Shown: piece by piece, positions 1 through 8,246 of the stretch | Layout: each line of letters opens with the position of its first letter | How positions within the stretch are numbered: the first letter of the stretch is position 1 | Origin: Paracoccaceae bacterium | Lineage (GTDB): Bacteria > Pseudomonadota > Alphaproteobacteria > Rhodobacterales > Rhodobacteraceae | Reading direction: 5' to 3' | DNA: 36,911 nt | NCBI GenBank assembly: GCA_026709265.1 | Contig: JAPOTI010000144.1 | Coordinates: 1-36,911 of the forward strand | The notes under the pieces: generated by a model | Told to the model about the DNA's origin: nothing | What the model saw: the letters and a program-made list of their open reading frames with translations, nothing else | The model's database searches: none | Translations under genes and position numbers: made by a program

Positions 1-30
1 GTGTCACAGTGTCACATGGATTCTCATCCT

Positions 31-64
31 GATTGACGCGCACCTCTCACCCAGATTGACGCGC
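31..64. repeat. Direct repeat pair near left edge
   Basis: The 11-mer GATTGACGCGC occurs at 31-41 and again at 54-64, 23 bp apart. A shorter tandem (GTGTCAC) lies just left of it at about 1-15. Repeated short motifs near an end are typical of some IS termini, for example the IS21 family, so this may be the end of an element lying outside the window. That identity is inference only. Nothing else is recognisable in 1-219. Confidence 0.4.
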
Positions 65-219
65 TATAGCGGAGTGACAATTCTGTTCACGAGTTTGCCC
101 ACAACCTGGATCTTCCCATGGGTCAAACCAATTTGTAACGATTTCCGTATCATTGCGTGAAGTGAAAGCGCATAAACCAGGGATGTTGTGGGTTTGGCAT
201 TCAGTCAGCGTGGCTGGGA

Positions 220-972
220 TCAACCATTCAGGTCACAGCCAAGAAAATTACGGCTCTGGTTTTGTGCCGCGTGCAACACTGAAAATGAGCCTGCGGCCGG
301 ATCAATCACAAAGTCGCCTTCATCGCTGACAGCAGCCAACAGTTTGCCTTGCAGGTCAATCGGTTTTGCATGTGGGTGCGCACGTTGGGATACGCGTTCC
401 TGAATGACGTCGGTGATATTGTGAATCGTCCAGACGCCTTTTGCCTTTTTCGGGTGTTTTTGCAGCACGATGCAATATTCTGCGCGCCGCCGCGTGCGGT
501 AACCCATGCCGAAGGTGCCCTTATCCCACGTGACAAGATCCACGATTTCAAGCGCGGTGCCTTCCAGCCAGGAATGCACACCTTGACACAAATGAAACTT
601 GTCCACCCACAGGAAAAGGTGGCCGGAAGGGGTCAATGCCCGGTTAATTCCGCGCATAAAGTGTCCGATCACATCTTCAGACATTTGCTGCAAAGCGCTC
701 CGTCGTTGTCCGCGTCTCTTGCCTTCGTTTCCGTAGGATAGTTTTTCAAGAACGCCGCGATACTGCGGATCAAGAAAAGCAACTGGAACTGCGGCCTCGG
801 GTAAAGCCGACAGAAACTCAATTCCATCCATTTTTAACCGTGTGTTTGCCCTCATACCCTCAGGCAAAGCCAGCTCCGGCACACGAACAGTGCGCTGGCC
901 CGAATATACCGTTGTGGTCGAATTGTTCATTGCTGTGTCGGTTGGTTCCACTATCTTTGCTCTTCTGGACAT
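220..972 (-). CDS. Solitary DNA N6-adenine/N4-cytosine methyltransferase
   Basis: A site-specific DNA methyltransferase that would transfer a methyl group from SAM to an amino group of adenine or cytosine. About 250 residues from the chosen ATG (protein start MSRRAKIVEP). The catalytic motif appears as FLDPQYRG, a variant of DPPY. The SAM-binding motif lies near the C-terminus as VIDPAAGSFSV, preceded by HPHAKP. Catalytic motif first and SAM motif last is the beta-class (PF01555-like) arrangement. The open frame continues upstream to 1083, but the ATG at 972 has a purine-rich GAGGGTGA stretch before it and gives a normal length. No restriction endonuclease or specificity subunit lies beside it, so it is probably an orphan enzyme. 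Its target sequence cannot be read from the protein. It lies next to mobile-element debris, so a mobile or phage origin is possible. Confidence 0.85.
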   Translation of the reverse strand: MSRRAKIVEPTDTAMNNSTTTVYSGQRTVRVPELALPEGMRANTRLKMDGIEFLSALPEAAVPVAFLDPQYRGVLEKLSYGNEGKRRGQRRSALQQMSEDVIGHFMRGINRALTPSGHLFLWVDKFHLCQGVHSWLEGTALEIVDLVTWDKGTFGMGYRTRRRAEYCIVLQKHPKKAKGVWTIHNITDVIQERVSQRAHPHAKPIDLQGKLLAAVSDEGDFVIDPAAGSFSVLHAAQNQSRNFLGCDLNG

Positions 973-1246
973 GGCCCGGTCACCCTCGAGCTGTTGGCAA
1001 GAACAATAGCAAACTGCAATCGAGTCGACGGCGCAGTCATGCTGACGATCTGTTCCCTTTGCGACCTGATACGCCACCATCACAGGTCACAAACGCTTTC
1101 CCGTGGCAACATATATGCAGATTATCGAGGTGAAGACAAAGGGCAGGGCTGACCTGAACTTCTTGGGCTTCCTGCCCGTTTGGAAACAGATGGCCTTTAT
1201 GCGATGCCACCCGCCATGGCATCGGATCTCCGAAAAGGCAGCAGAT

Positions 1247-2176
1247 TCAGAAACCGCTGACCCAGGCGATCACCACGGTTACAGTGACGACTGAAATTGC
1301 TGTTGAAATCAGGATCGATGCCGAAACTCTCTGCGGTGCAACGCCGTAATGCTGGGCAATAATGAAGATATTGCCGGCAACGGGCAACGAGGCACAAGCA
1401 ATCATGACGCCCGCAGCATAGGGTTCGACTGGAAAAAGCCACAGAGCTGAGACAGCTACAGCCGCTGGGTGCAGCAAGAGCTTCACCGCTGACAGCCACA
1501 CCGCCACCGAAAGTCGTTCTGCCGACTTGGAAGCCAGTGATGCACCAATGGCAAAGAGGGCTCCTGGCGTCGCCGCTGCGCCAAGTATCTCCAGAAACGC
1601 ATTTGCCGGTCCTGGAACAGGAAGTGAAAGTCCCGCCCATAAGAGACCGAGTGACATTGAAATAATCATTGGATTCGTCATGATCGCCTTGATGACCGCA
1701 CCAATAATACCGACATGCAACCCATTTTCGCGTCCGGCAGCGATGAGAATCACAATCAGGCTTCCGAAAACAATGAGGTCAACAGCGAGAACAATCAGAA
1801 GAGGGCCGATGGCTTCCGTACCGAGCAAAAGCGCGAACATGGGAATACCCAGAAAACCCACATTGCCAATGACACCAACCTGCGCCTCGACCGCAGCTTC
1901 GGGAATACTGCGCCTGCGCACCAAGACAAAAATTGTAACGAGCAGATAAACGATGAAGGTGGGAAGCAGGTAAGCACCCACAAAGACCCAATCGAAAACG
2001 TCATGGATTGACAGATTGGCCGAAAAGCGAAACAGCATCGCGGACAATGCAAAGTAGAACACAAACTTTGTGAGATAGGCTGTGGCTTCTTCCGAGAAGA
2101 AACCGGCCTTGCCCGAACCATAACCCAGACCGATCAGCAAAAAGAATGGTAAAGTTTGAAAAAAAATCTCAGCCAT
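1247..2176 (-). CDS. AEC-family (auxin efflux carrier-like) transporter
   Basis: An inner-membrane permease of the AEC family (PF03547), a group that moves organic anions such as malate, malonate or related acids; the substrate here is unknown. About 309 residues from the ATG at 2176 (MAEIFFQTLPFFLL), with roughly ten hydrophobic segments in the usual two blocks and a central hydrophilic break. Family-like patches include GNVGFLGIPM in the first half and LPVAGNIFIIAQHYG near the end. The frame stays open to 2263, but that extension is not hydrophobic and does not resemble the family start. The downstream methyltransferase is on the same strand but 274 bp away, so it is probably a separate unit. 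Confidence 0.88.
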   Translation of the reverse strand: MAEIFFQTLPFFLLIGLGYGSGKAGFFSEEATAYLTKFVFYFALSAMLFRFSANLSIHDVFDWVFVGAYLLPTFIVYLLVTIFVLVRRRSIPEAAVEAQVGVIGNVGFLGIPMFALLLGTEAIGPLLIVLAVDLIVFGSLIVILIAAGRENGLHVGIIGAVIKAIMTNPMIISMSLGLLWAGLSLPVPGPANAFLEILGAAATPGALFAIGASLASKSAERLSVAVWLSAVKLLLHPAAVAVSALWLFPVEPYAAGVMIACASLPVAGNIFIIAQHYGVAPQRVSASILISTAISVVTVTVVIAWVSGF

Positions 2177-2384
2177 TGAAGGATACAATACAAAACTCGA
2201 GCGGTCGTCCTGCTGAATGCCTCCCGGAAACGAGAGACTTATCGACAATAAACGCATCCTCATGCCGGGTGGGAAAGGTCAACCCCCATAATACAACAGC
2301 TTGGCGCAACGGGGCAAATGTTGCGCTTGTGGGGATAAGCAACCATCGCTGAAGTTCTGATCTTTCCGAGCGAATCGCCGTATT

Positions 2385-2390
2385 GGAGGA
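2385..2390 (+). promoter_or_regulatory. Strong Shine-Dalgarno (GGAGGA)
   Basis: GGAGGA lies 4 nt before the ATG at 2395. It is the main reason to treat the following short frame as a real gene. Confidence 0.5.
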
Positions 2391-2394
2391 ACGC

Positions 2395-2544
2395 ATGAAG
2401 ACCATAAAAGCTGAAATACAACCTGGTTTTGAAAAACTCTCGAAGAAACGCGCTCAATGCGATCACGCAGTGTTTCTGGCCATCGCTTGTATGATTGCAA
2501 GTACGGTTCTGCTGTGGCGGGCCCGTGAATTCTCAATCCATTGA
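2395..2544 (+). CDS. Small single-pass membrane protein, 49 aa, unknown
   Basis: A short frame starts with ATG after a near-perfect GGAGGA and ends at TGA (2542-2544). The predicted protein begins MKTIKAEIQPGFEKLSKKRA, a charged amphipathic stretch. A hydrophobic segment AVFLAIACMIASTVLLW (residues 25-41) follows, then a short tail RAREFSIH. A basic N-terminus followed by one helix fits a small inner-membrane protein. I recognise no family. It is divergent from the AEC transporter, with 218 bp between the two starts. The support is the ribosome site and helix only; chance cannot be excluded at this length. Confidence 0.42.
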   Translation: MKTIKAEIQPGFEKLSKKRAQCDHAVFLAIACMIASTVLLWRAREFSIH

Positions 2545-2657
2545 AAACATGGCGTTTTTGAAATTCTGTGCGGGTTGAAACATTGCTCTGACGGAAAATT
2601 TCATGGAATCAGCGGATTGGACCCGATGTTGAATGCAGACCACCAGGATAGTGTCCT

Positions 2658-3041
2658 TCAGATGGAAAGTGGGGTCTCAAGCGCTGGGTCGGACGGGAAT
2701 TCCCAGATGCCGCGACAGATTGTTGCGCGATGAACGTTGAACGTTTGTGCGACTGCGGGGGCCGACTGGTCTCGTGCGCCGAGTTCACAGACAAGTTCCT
2801 TTTTATCGTCTTGCAGACTTCGCAAATGCGCGGTCAACCCTGGATACTGAAACTGTGGCTCTGGTCCTGACCTGCCGGCGGCCTGTGCCTCCTGACGGCC
2901 GCATGGCCACAACCCATCCATCACCGTGACATCGGCTCTCCGTGTTCCCGCAGGCTTCACCGGAAATTGATCTCGACCCAGCTCCATGCCAATCAACGCA
3001 CTCGGGTGCCAATGGTCAGACCACCTGAATGTGCGCCTCAA
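2658..3041 (-). pseudogene. Serine recombinase/resolvase C-terminal remnant
   Basis: The end of this frame reads like the C-terminal helix-turn-helix of Tn3-type resolvases: DDKKELVCEL followed by VAQTFNVHRATICRGI, where the usual form is close to FNVHRATIYR. The catalytic serine domain is absent. Similarity before residue 70 is lost, and another minus-strand frame nearby holds resolvase-like RTRATVSVSRVDRAFAKSARR-type residues, suggesting frameshifts. No start can be assigned. It abuts the IS5-type remnant and belongs to the same decayed mobile region. Apart from this I see nothing coding in 2545-3129. Confidence 0.4.
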
Positions 3042-3071
3042 ATCTGAATTGCTCCGGCTGTGTACTTATAA

Positions 3072-3483
3072 ATTGACATTCCGCCCCCAATCTGCCACGC
3101 TGAAAAATATGGGGCAAGGCAGGCAGGATATGCGCGGACAACAACAAGATATGAACGATGCAGAATGGGACATTCTGCGCACGGTTCTTCCTCAGAAACA
3201 TCAGGGGCCGCGCCGGGTGCATGACCGGCGGGTGATGGATGGCATTTTCTTCGTGCTGCGCACGGGTATTCCCTGGCGCAATCTGCCGGAGTGCTATGGT
3301 CCCTATTCGACCTGTTTCAATCGCTACAATCGTTGGAGCCAGAACGGCACCTGGGCGCAGATCATGGAGGCGCTGCAGGAACCTGCGAATGGTGATGACG
3401 GTGGCACGACCGGTCCGGTTCGCCTGCGCATGCTGGATTCGTCCACGGTACGGGTGCACAAACCTGCAGCGAGGGGACGATGA
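3072..3483 (+). pseudogene. IS5-type transposase remnant, left copy (N-terminal part)
   Basis: The transposase frame starts at ATG 3130 (MRGQQQDM) or 3151 (MNDAEWDILRTVLPQKHQG). It contains the typical N-terminal domain: HDRRVMDGIFFVLRTGIPWR, then GPYSTCFNRYNRWSQNGTW, then the first catalytic region RMLDSSTVRVHK. It stops at 3481-3483, about 118 residues from 3130. The family is normally about 250 residues, so the remaining DDE domain is missing. The 5' non-coding motif ATTGACATTCCGCCCC at 3072-3087 recurs before the second copy at 8247. It lies immediately upstream of soeABC. It is not expected to be active. Confidence 0.75.
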
Positions 3484-3630
3484 AAGCCCATCTGACCCGA
3501 CGCGGCACAGCCACAGTGACAGCGCCAACCCGACCCCGCCTGGGTCAGATGTCTGATTGCGCGCAGGCCTATGAGGCCAATTCCGTCGCTCAAAGTACCG
3601 AACGAGGCGGTACGCGGGCCAAGTGATTAA

Positions 3631-6501
3631 ATGGATTCACAACCTCATTGGTTGTCCACAATTCTGTCCGAGCCAGCTGATTTGATAGCCCACGAACCCA
3701 CAGATTTGTCGCCGCCAGTGAGCGATGAGGTCAAGAAGACCACATGCTTTATGTGTGCCTGCAGATGCGGCGTTGATGTGCATCTGCGTGATGGGCGAAT
3801 CCGACACCTCGAAGGAAATCGTGACCATCCCGTTAACAAGGGGGTCCTGTGCGCCAAGGGATCAGCAGGAATGCTGCACCATGAATCGCCGGCACGGCTG
3901 CGTTCTCCACTCAAGCGGATTGGCCCACGCGGCTCTGGACAATTCGCAGAAATCACATGGACAGAAGCCCTCGAAACAGCGACCGACTGGCTCCGTGAGA
4001 CCCGGCAGCGTGATCCCACCCGGCTTGCCTTCTTCACGGGAAGAGACCAAAGCCAAGCACTGACCGGCTGGTGGGCACAACAATACGGAACCTACAACTA
4101 TGCCGCGCATGGTGGTTTTTGTTCGGTCAATATGGCCGCTGCCGGTATTTATTCAATCGGCGGTTCCTTTTGGGAATTCTGTCAACCGGATTGGGACCGG
4201 GCTCGACTCATCGTGTTGTTCGGGGTTGCCGAGGATCACGACTCCAACCCGATTAAGGCCGGGCTCACCAGAATGCGTCGTCGAAACGCACGGATCATCT
4301 CCATCAATCCGGTGCGCACCGGTTATTCAGCGATCGCAGACAGCTGGATTGGTATTACTCCGGGAACCGATGGAATGCTCATTCTTGCCCTTATTGGCGA
4401 GTTGCTCCGCACCAAAAAGATAGATGTTGAAGCGTTACGCATGCGCACCAATGCCCCTTGGCTCATCATTCAAAATCGTGCGGAACAGACAGGACTCTTT
4501 GCCCGTAGCGAAGACAGTAAACCTCTCGTCGTCGATGCACGGGATGGTCAAGTCAAGGCTTTTGACAGCCCGGGATGTCGACCGGCACTGGGCCGCGATG
4601 CGGTGCTGGCCGACGGGACAGAGTTGCGCCCGGTATTTGCGCTCCTGACCGAGAAATATCTTGCCGACACTTATAGCCCCGAAAACGCTGAAAAAGTGAC
4701 CGGCGTGCCGGCAGAGCGTATTCGCCGCCTTGCCCTTGAACTTGCACATGCGGCCTTTGACGAGTCTTTCGAATTACCCATTCCGTGGCGGGACGTGAAC
4801 GGCCGGGATCATGAAACCTCCATTGCCCGTCCCGTCGCCGTGCATGCCATGCGTGGGATTTCAGCCCATGCAAACGGTTTTCAGACCTGCCGTTCACTGC
4901 ATCTCCTGCAAATGCTCCTCGGTGCCATTGACTGTCCGGGAGGCATGCGATTCAAACCCCCATATCCAAAGCCAGTTGAAATACATCCCCGTCCCGGCAA
5001 GCGCGATCAGGAGGGACAGACTTTGACTGGAATGCCCCTCGGTTATCCACTGTCGCCCGAAGATCTGCTGGTCGACCAGAAAGGTGAGGCGATGCGGCTT
5101 GACAAGGCCTTTTCCTGGGAAGCCCCTCTTGCCGCGCATGGCATGTTGCAATCTGTCATTCCCAACGCCGCTGCTCAGGATCCATATGCAATTGATATCC
5201 TGTTCCTGTTCATGGCCAATATGGCGTGGAATTCGTCGATGAATACGCCCGCCGCACTGCGTGACTTGACCGCACGCGACTCGGACGGAAACTACCGGAT
5301 CCCGCGAATAATTGTTGCCGACGCTTTTTCGTCGGAAACCGTTGCCTATGCCGACCTGGTCTTTCCCGACACCAGCTACTTCGAACGATACGACTGCATT
5401 TCTTTGTTGGACAGACCGATCGGTGAGCCGAATCTGATCGCCGATGCCATCCGCCATCCGGTCGTTGCGCGCCGGGGAGATGTTCGTCCGTTTCAGGATG
5501 TGCTCATTGACCTTGGGGGTCGTTTGCAACTTCCCGGATTCGTCGATTCCGATGGTGCCGCGATCTGGGATAACTATGCGGACTACATGACCCGGCGCGA
5601 AGTCCGCCCCGGCATTGGTCCGCTCGCCGGATGGCGGGGTATGGATGGCAGCAGGTCCGGTCGCGGTGCTTCCAACCCGGAGCAACTTCAGCATTATGTC
5701 AGGGCAGGTGGATTCTGGACTGAAGAACTGCCGAAAGAGGCGCAGTATTTCAAACATGTCAATGTCGCCTATCAGGAATGGGCCATCGGCATGGGACTCT
5801 CTGACACCCCCATGCCATTTTACCTGCAGCTCTGGTGTGAACCCCTTCGCCGTTTCCAGCTTGCTGCCGAGGGTTATGGCGACATTCAGCCGCCGGAGAG
5901 ATTACGTCAGAGGATTGTTGAAAATTTCGTGCCGCTGCCATCATGGACGTCACCAGCAGTCGAGTCCGACAAGGATTTTCCACTCCATGCCATCACGCAA
6001 AGGCCGATGGCCATGTATCATTCCTGGGGGTCGCACAATCCGTGGTTGCGCCAAATCCATAGTGAGAATTTTCTTTATGTTCCCAGTCACATTTGTGATT
6101 CAATGGGGCTGCAGGATGGAGACTGGGTTTGGGTTGAATCGCGGATTTCAGAAATTCGGGTGCGGGTGCGCAGAATGCATGCTGTCAATCACAAGACTGT
6201 CTGGACTTGGAACGCCATCGGTAAACGCGGTGGTGCCTGGCAACTCGATGCCGCCGCGCCGGAGGTGAAAACCGGGTTCATTCTCAATCACCTCATCCCG
6301 GAGCGCAATGAATCGGGTGAACTGGCGAATGCCGACCCGGTGACCGGACAGGCAGCCTGGTTTGACCTGATGGTGCGACTGCGACCGGCTGATTCAGATT
6401 CCCCTGCTGTGACATCACCTCAATTTGATGAAATCCCGCCATTGCCCGGAATGGAATCAACGCCACCAACATTGCGTTATGGTCAGGGATGGTGCGAATG
6501 A
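3631..6501 (+). CDS. soeA: Sulfite dehydrogenase (quinone) molybdopterin subunit SoeA
   Basis: Catalytic subunit of a DMSO-reductase-family molybdoenzyme, 956 residues. The N-terminus binds a [4Fe-4S] cluster through C39, C42, C46 and C74 (TCFMCACRCGVDV, then GVLCAKGSAG). FTGRDQSQ and AAHGGFCSVNMAAAGIYS follow; C164 in the latter is a plausible molybdenum ligand. FGVAEDHDSNPIK and SINPVRTGYSAIAD belong to the central bis-MGD domains, and the C-terminal cofactor-binding domain lies near residues 790-930. There is no twin-arginine signal, as expected for cytoplasmic SoeA and unlike periplasmic PsrA or PhsA. Together with the ferredoxin-like and DmsC-like genes behind it, this points to oxidation of cytoplasmic sulfite to sulfate with electrons passed to quinone. 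Automatic pipelines often label such proteins formate dehydrogenase. The ATG at 3631 has only a weak ribosome site. Subfamily assignment rests on recalled similarity and gene order. Confidence 0.88.
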   Translation: MDSQPHWLSTILSEPADLIAHEPTDLSPPVSDEVKKTTCFMCACRCGVDVHLRDGRIRHLEGNRDHPVNKGVLCAKGSAGMLHHESPARLRSPLKRIGPRGSGQFAEITWTEALETATDWLRETRQRDPTRLAFFTGRDQSQALTGWWAQQYGTYNYAAHGGFCSVNMAAAGIYSIGGSFWEFCQPDWDRARLIVLFGVAEDHDSNPIKAGLTRMRRRNARIISINPVRTGYSAIADSWIGITPGTDGMLILALIGELLRTKKIDVEALRMRTNAPWLIIQNRAEQTGLFARSEDSKPLVVDARDGQVKAFDSPGCRPALGRDAVLADGTELRPVFALLTEKYLADTYSPENAEKVTGVPAERIRRLALELAHAAFDESFELPIPWRDVNGRDHETSIARPVAVHAMRGISAHANGFQTCRSLHLLQMLLGAIDCPGGMRFKPPYPKPVEIHPRPGKRDQEGQTLTGMPLGYPLSPEDLLVDQKGEAMRLDKAFSWEAPLAAHGMLQSVIPNAAAQDPYAIDILFLFMANMAWNSSMNTPAALRDLTARDSDGNYRIPRIIVADAFSSETVAYADLVFPDTSYFERYDCISLLDRPIGEPNLIADAIRHPVVARRGDVRPFQDVLIDLGGRLQLPGFVDSDGAAIWDNYADYMTRREVRPGIGPLAGWRGMDGSRSGRGASNPEQLQHYVRAGGFWTEELPKEAQYFKHVNVAYQEWAIGMGLSDTPMPFYLQLWCEPLRRFQLAAEGYGDIQPPERLRQRIVENFVPLPSWTSPAVESDKDFPLHAITQRPMAMYHSWGSHNPWLRQIHSENFLYVPSHICDSMGLQDGDWVWVESRISEIRVRVRRMHAVNHKTVWTWNAIGKRGGAWQLDAAAPEVKTGFILNHLIPERNESGELANADPVTGQAAWFDLMVRLRPADSDSPAVTSPQFDEIPPLPGMESTPPTLRYGQGWCE

Positions 6502-7244
6502 CATCGCTACCGCAATCCACGCAGCGGCGACTTGGGTTGGTCATTGACCTTGATGTCTGTGTCGGCTGCCAGGCCTGTGTCGTCAACTGCAAATCGTGGA
6601 ATTCAGGTGGGTATGGTGCCCCACTGGCTGACACCGATCCTTGGGGGCATCGCCCGTCCGGTGCCTGGCTCAATCGGGTGCACGGGTATGAAACTGTCGA
6701 TGGCGAAAACGCGATGATGGTGCATTTCCCGAAAAGTTGTCTCCATTGCGACGATGCTCCCTGCGTCACCGTCTGTCCGACCGGTGCATCGCTGAAACGG
6801 GAAGAAGATGGAATCGTTCTCGTCGATGAATCGAAATGCATGGGTTGTGGGCTCTGTGCCTGGGCCTGCCCATACGGCGCCCGTGAAATGGATCCGGTGG
6901 CCGGCGTTATGAAGAAATGCACACTTTGCGTTGACCGCATCTATAATGAAAATCTCCCCACGGAAGATCGGGAGCCTGCCTGTGTCCGCACCTGTCCGGC
7001 AAACGCCCGGTTTTTTGGTGACTTTAACGATCCCAATTCCACGGTGTCCAAACTCACCGCCCGCCGCAATGGAATGGAACTGATGCCCGAACAAAATACC
7101 CGTCCGGTCAATCGCTACCTGCCGCCCACTGAACGAGATCATGATACGTTTCCGAATCCGGGTGAGTTGAACCTCGCCGACCTCGCTGAACGTGAACCCA
7201 CCGGTATTCTGGCATGGGTTGACCGCGCTCTAGACCGAATTTGA
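6498..7244 (+). CDS. soeB: Sulfite dehydrogenase iron-sulfur subunit SoeB
   Basis: A four-cluster [4Fe-4S] electron-transfer subunit of the DmsB/PsrB type that would carry electrons from SoeA to the membrane anchor. The four cysteine groups are visible: CVGCQACVVNC near the start, CLHCDDAPCVTVCP, CMGCGLCAWACP, and CTLCVDR paired with CVRTCPANARFFGD. There is no export signal, so it is cytoplasmic. The start at 6498 forms an ATGA overlap with the soeA stop and has an AGGG about 10 nt upstream; an in-frame ATG at 6489 would add three residues. soeC follows after 7 nt. Length (248 residues) is normal for this class. Confidence 0.88.
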   Translation: MTSLPQSTQRRLGLVIDLDVCVGCQACVVNCKSWNSGGYGAPLADTDPWGHRPSGAWLNRVHGYETVDGENAMMVHFPKSCLHCDDAPCVTVCPTGASLKREEDGIVLVDESKCMGCGLCAWACPYGAREMDPVAGVMKKCTLCVDRIYNENLPTEDREPACVRTCPANARFFGDFNDPNSTVSKLTARRNGMELMPEQNTRPVNRYLPPTERDHDTFPNPGELNLADLAEREPTGILAWVDRALDRI

Positions 7245-7251
7245 GACCCGC

Positions 7252-8232
7252 TTGCATCCGGCACTCTCGATCATTCTGTTTTCGACACTATCCGGTGCCG
7301 GTTTCGGACTCGGTGCGGTACTTGGCATGACCGGTTTCCCTGATGGCAGTCCTGTCTTGGCACGATACCCCCTGTTCGCGCCAGCCATGGCAGCTATTCT
7401 CCTCGCATCCTCCGGTCTGGTCTGTTCTGTCTTTCATTTGCGACGTCCCGCGCGGGCATGGCGCGCATTCTCGCAATGGAAGTCATCCTGGCTTTCCCGC
7501 GAAGGCATACTGTCGGTTGCTGCTATTGCCTCGCTGACCGGGCTGGCCATGATGCCAAGGGTTGATTCACCAACGGTGATCATGCTTGGAATGGCTGCAT
7601 TTATTCTCTGTGGTCTAGCGGTTTTTTCCACCGCGATGATTTACCGGCAACTGCGTTCGGTCCCTGCCTGGTACAGTGCGCTGACGCCCCTATTGTACGT
7701 GTCCTTCGCACTCGCAAGCGGGTTACTGGCCGCATCAGTCCTGGCAGCAGGATTCTCCGTGCTGGCCGAAATACAGCAAATCTATCGACCCGTTGCACAG
7801 TTGAACGCTATCAACGGATTGGCAACCGCCGCGGGGGCGGGCATTGTGCTGGCATGGATTGTTCAAACGGCCTGGTGGAAACGCATGCGCCGGGTCGGCA
7901 TGGGTGAATCGACACCGGAAACTGCAACGCGTCTGGAGAAATTCGGCAAAGTCCGGTTACTCGAGTCCCCGCATACGGAATCCAACTATCTTCTCGACGA
8001 AATGGGTTTTGTTGTGGGTCGACGGCATGCATCACGTCTCAGATTGCTGGCCTTGTTGTTTGGTGGACTGTTGCCAATCACCTGCCTCGGTATGGTTCAA
8101 ATGTCAGATCTTCCGTCCGTCATTGACTTCACCATTCTTTTGCTCGCCCTGATCATCCACCTCGTCGGAGTCTGCCTGTCCCGCTGGCTGTTTTTTGCCG
8201 AAGCTCAACATACCGTCACGCTCTATTACTAG
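7252..8232 (+). CDS. soeC: Sulfite dehydrogenase membrane anchor SoeC (DmsC family)
   Basis: Quinone-interacting membrane subunit with about eight hydrophobic segments in 326 residues, of the DmsC/NrfD-like anchor class. It begins at a TTG codon, 7 nt after the soeB stop. The N-terminal residues MHPALSIILFSTLSGAGFGLG agree with what I recall of SoeC, and no ATG or GTG fits better. HLRRPARAWRAFSQWKSSWLSREG in the first third is a conserved anchor-subunit region between helices. It completes the SoeA-SoeB-SoeC electron path. An IS5-type remnant begins about 15 nt after its stop. Confidence 0.86.
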   Translation: MHPALSIILFSTLSGAGFGLGAVLGMTGFPDGSPVLARYPLFAPAMAAILLASSGLVCSVFHLRRPARAWRAFSQWKSSWLSREGILSVAAIASLTGLAMMPRVDSPTVIMLGMAAFILCGLAVFSTAMIYRQLRSVPAWYSALTPLLYVSFALASGLLAASVLAAGFSVLAEIQQIYRPVAQLNAINGLATAAGAGIVLAWIVQTAWWKRMRRVGMGESTPETATRLEKFGKVRLLESPHTESNYLLDEMGFVVGRRHASRLRLLALLFGGLLPITCLGMVQMSDLPSVIDFTILLLALIIHLVGVCLSRWLFFAEAQHTVTLYY

Positions 8233-8246
8233 TTGGGGACTGATCC

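Noticed and set aside
349-741. 130-codon plus-strand frame opposite the methyltransferase
   Set aside because: It lies wholly antisense to a gene with clear motifs and shows no family features; a shadow frame.
1527-2011. Plus-strand frames opposite the AEC transporter
   Set aside because: Antisense to a clear membrane protein; composition follows from the opposite strand.
220-2176. Complete restriction-modification system
   Set aside because: No endonuclease or specificity gene near the methyltransferase; its neighbour is a permease.
4894-5757. 287-codon minus-strand frame inside soeA
   Set aside because: Long, but antisense to well-conserved molybdoenzyme sequence with no motif or ribosome site of its own.
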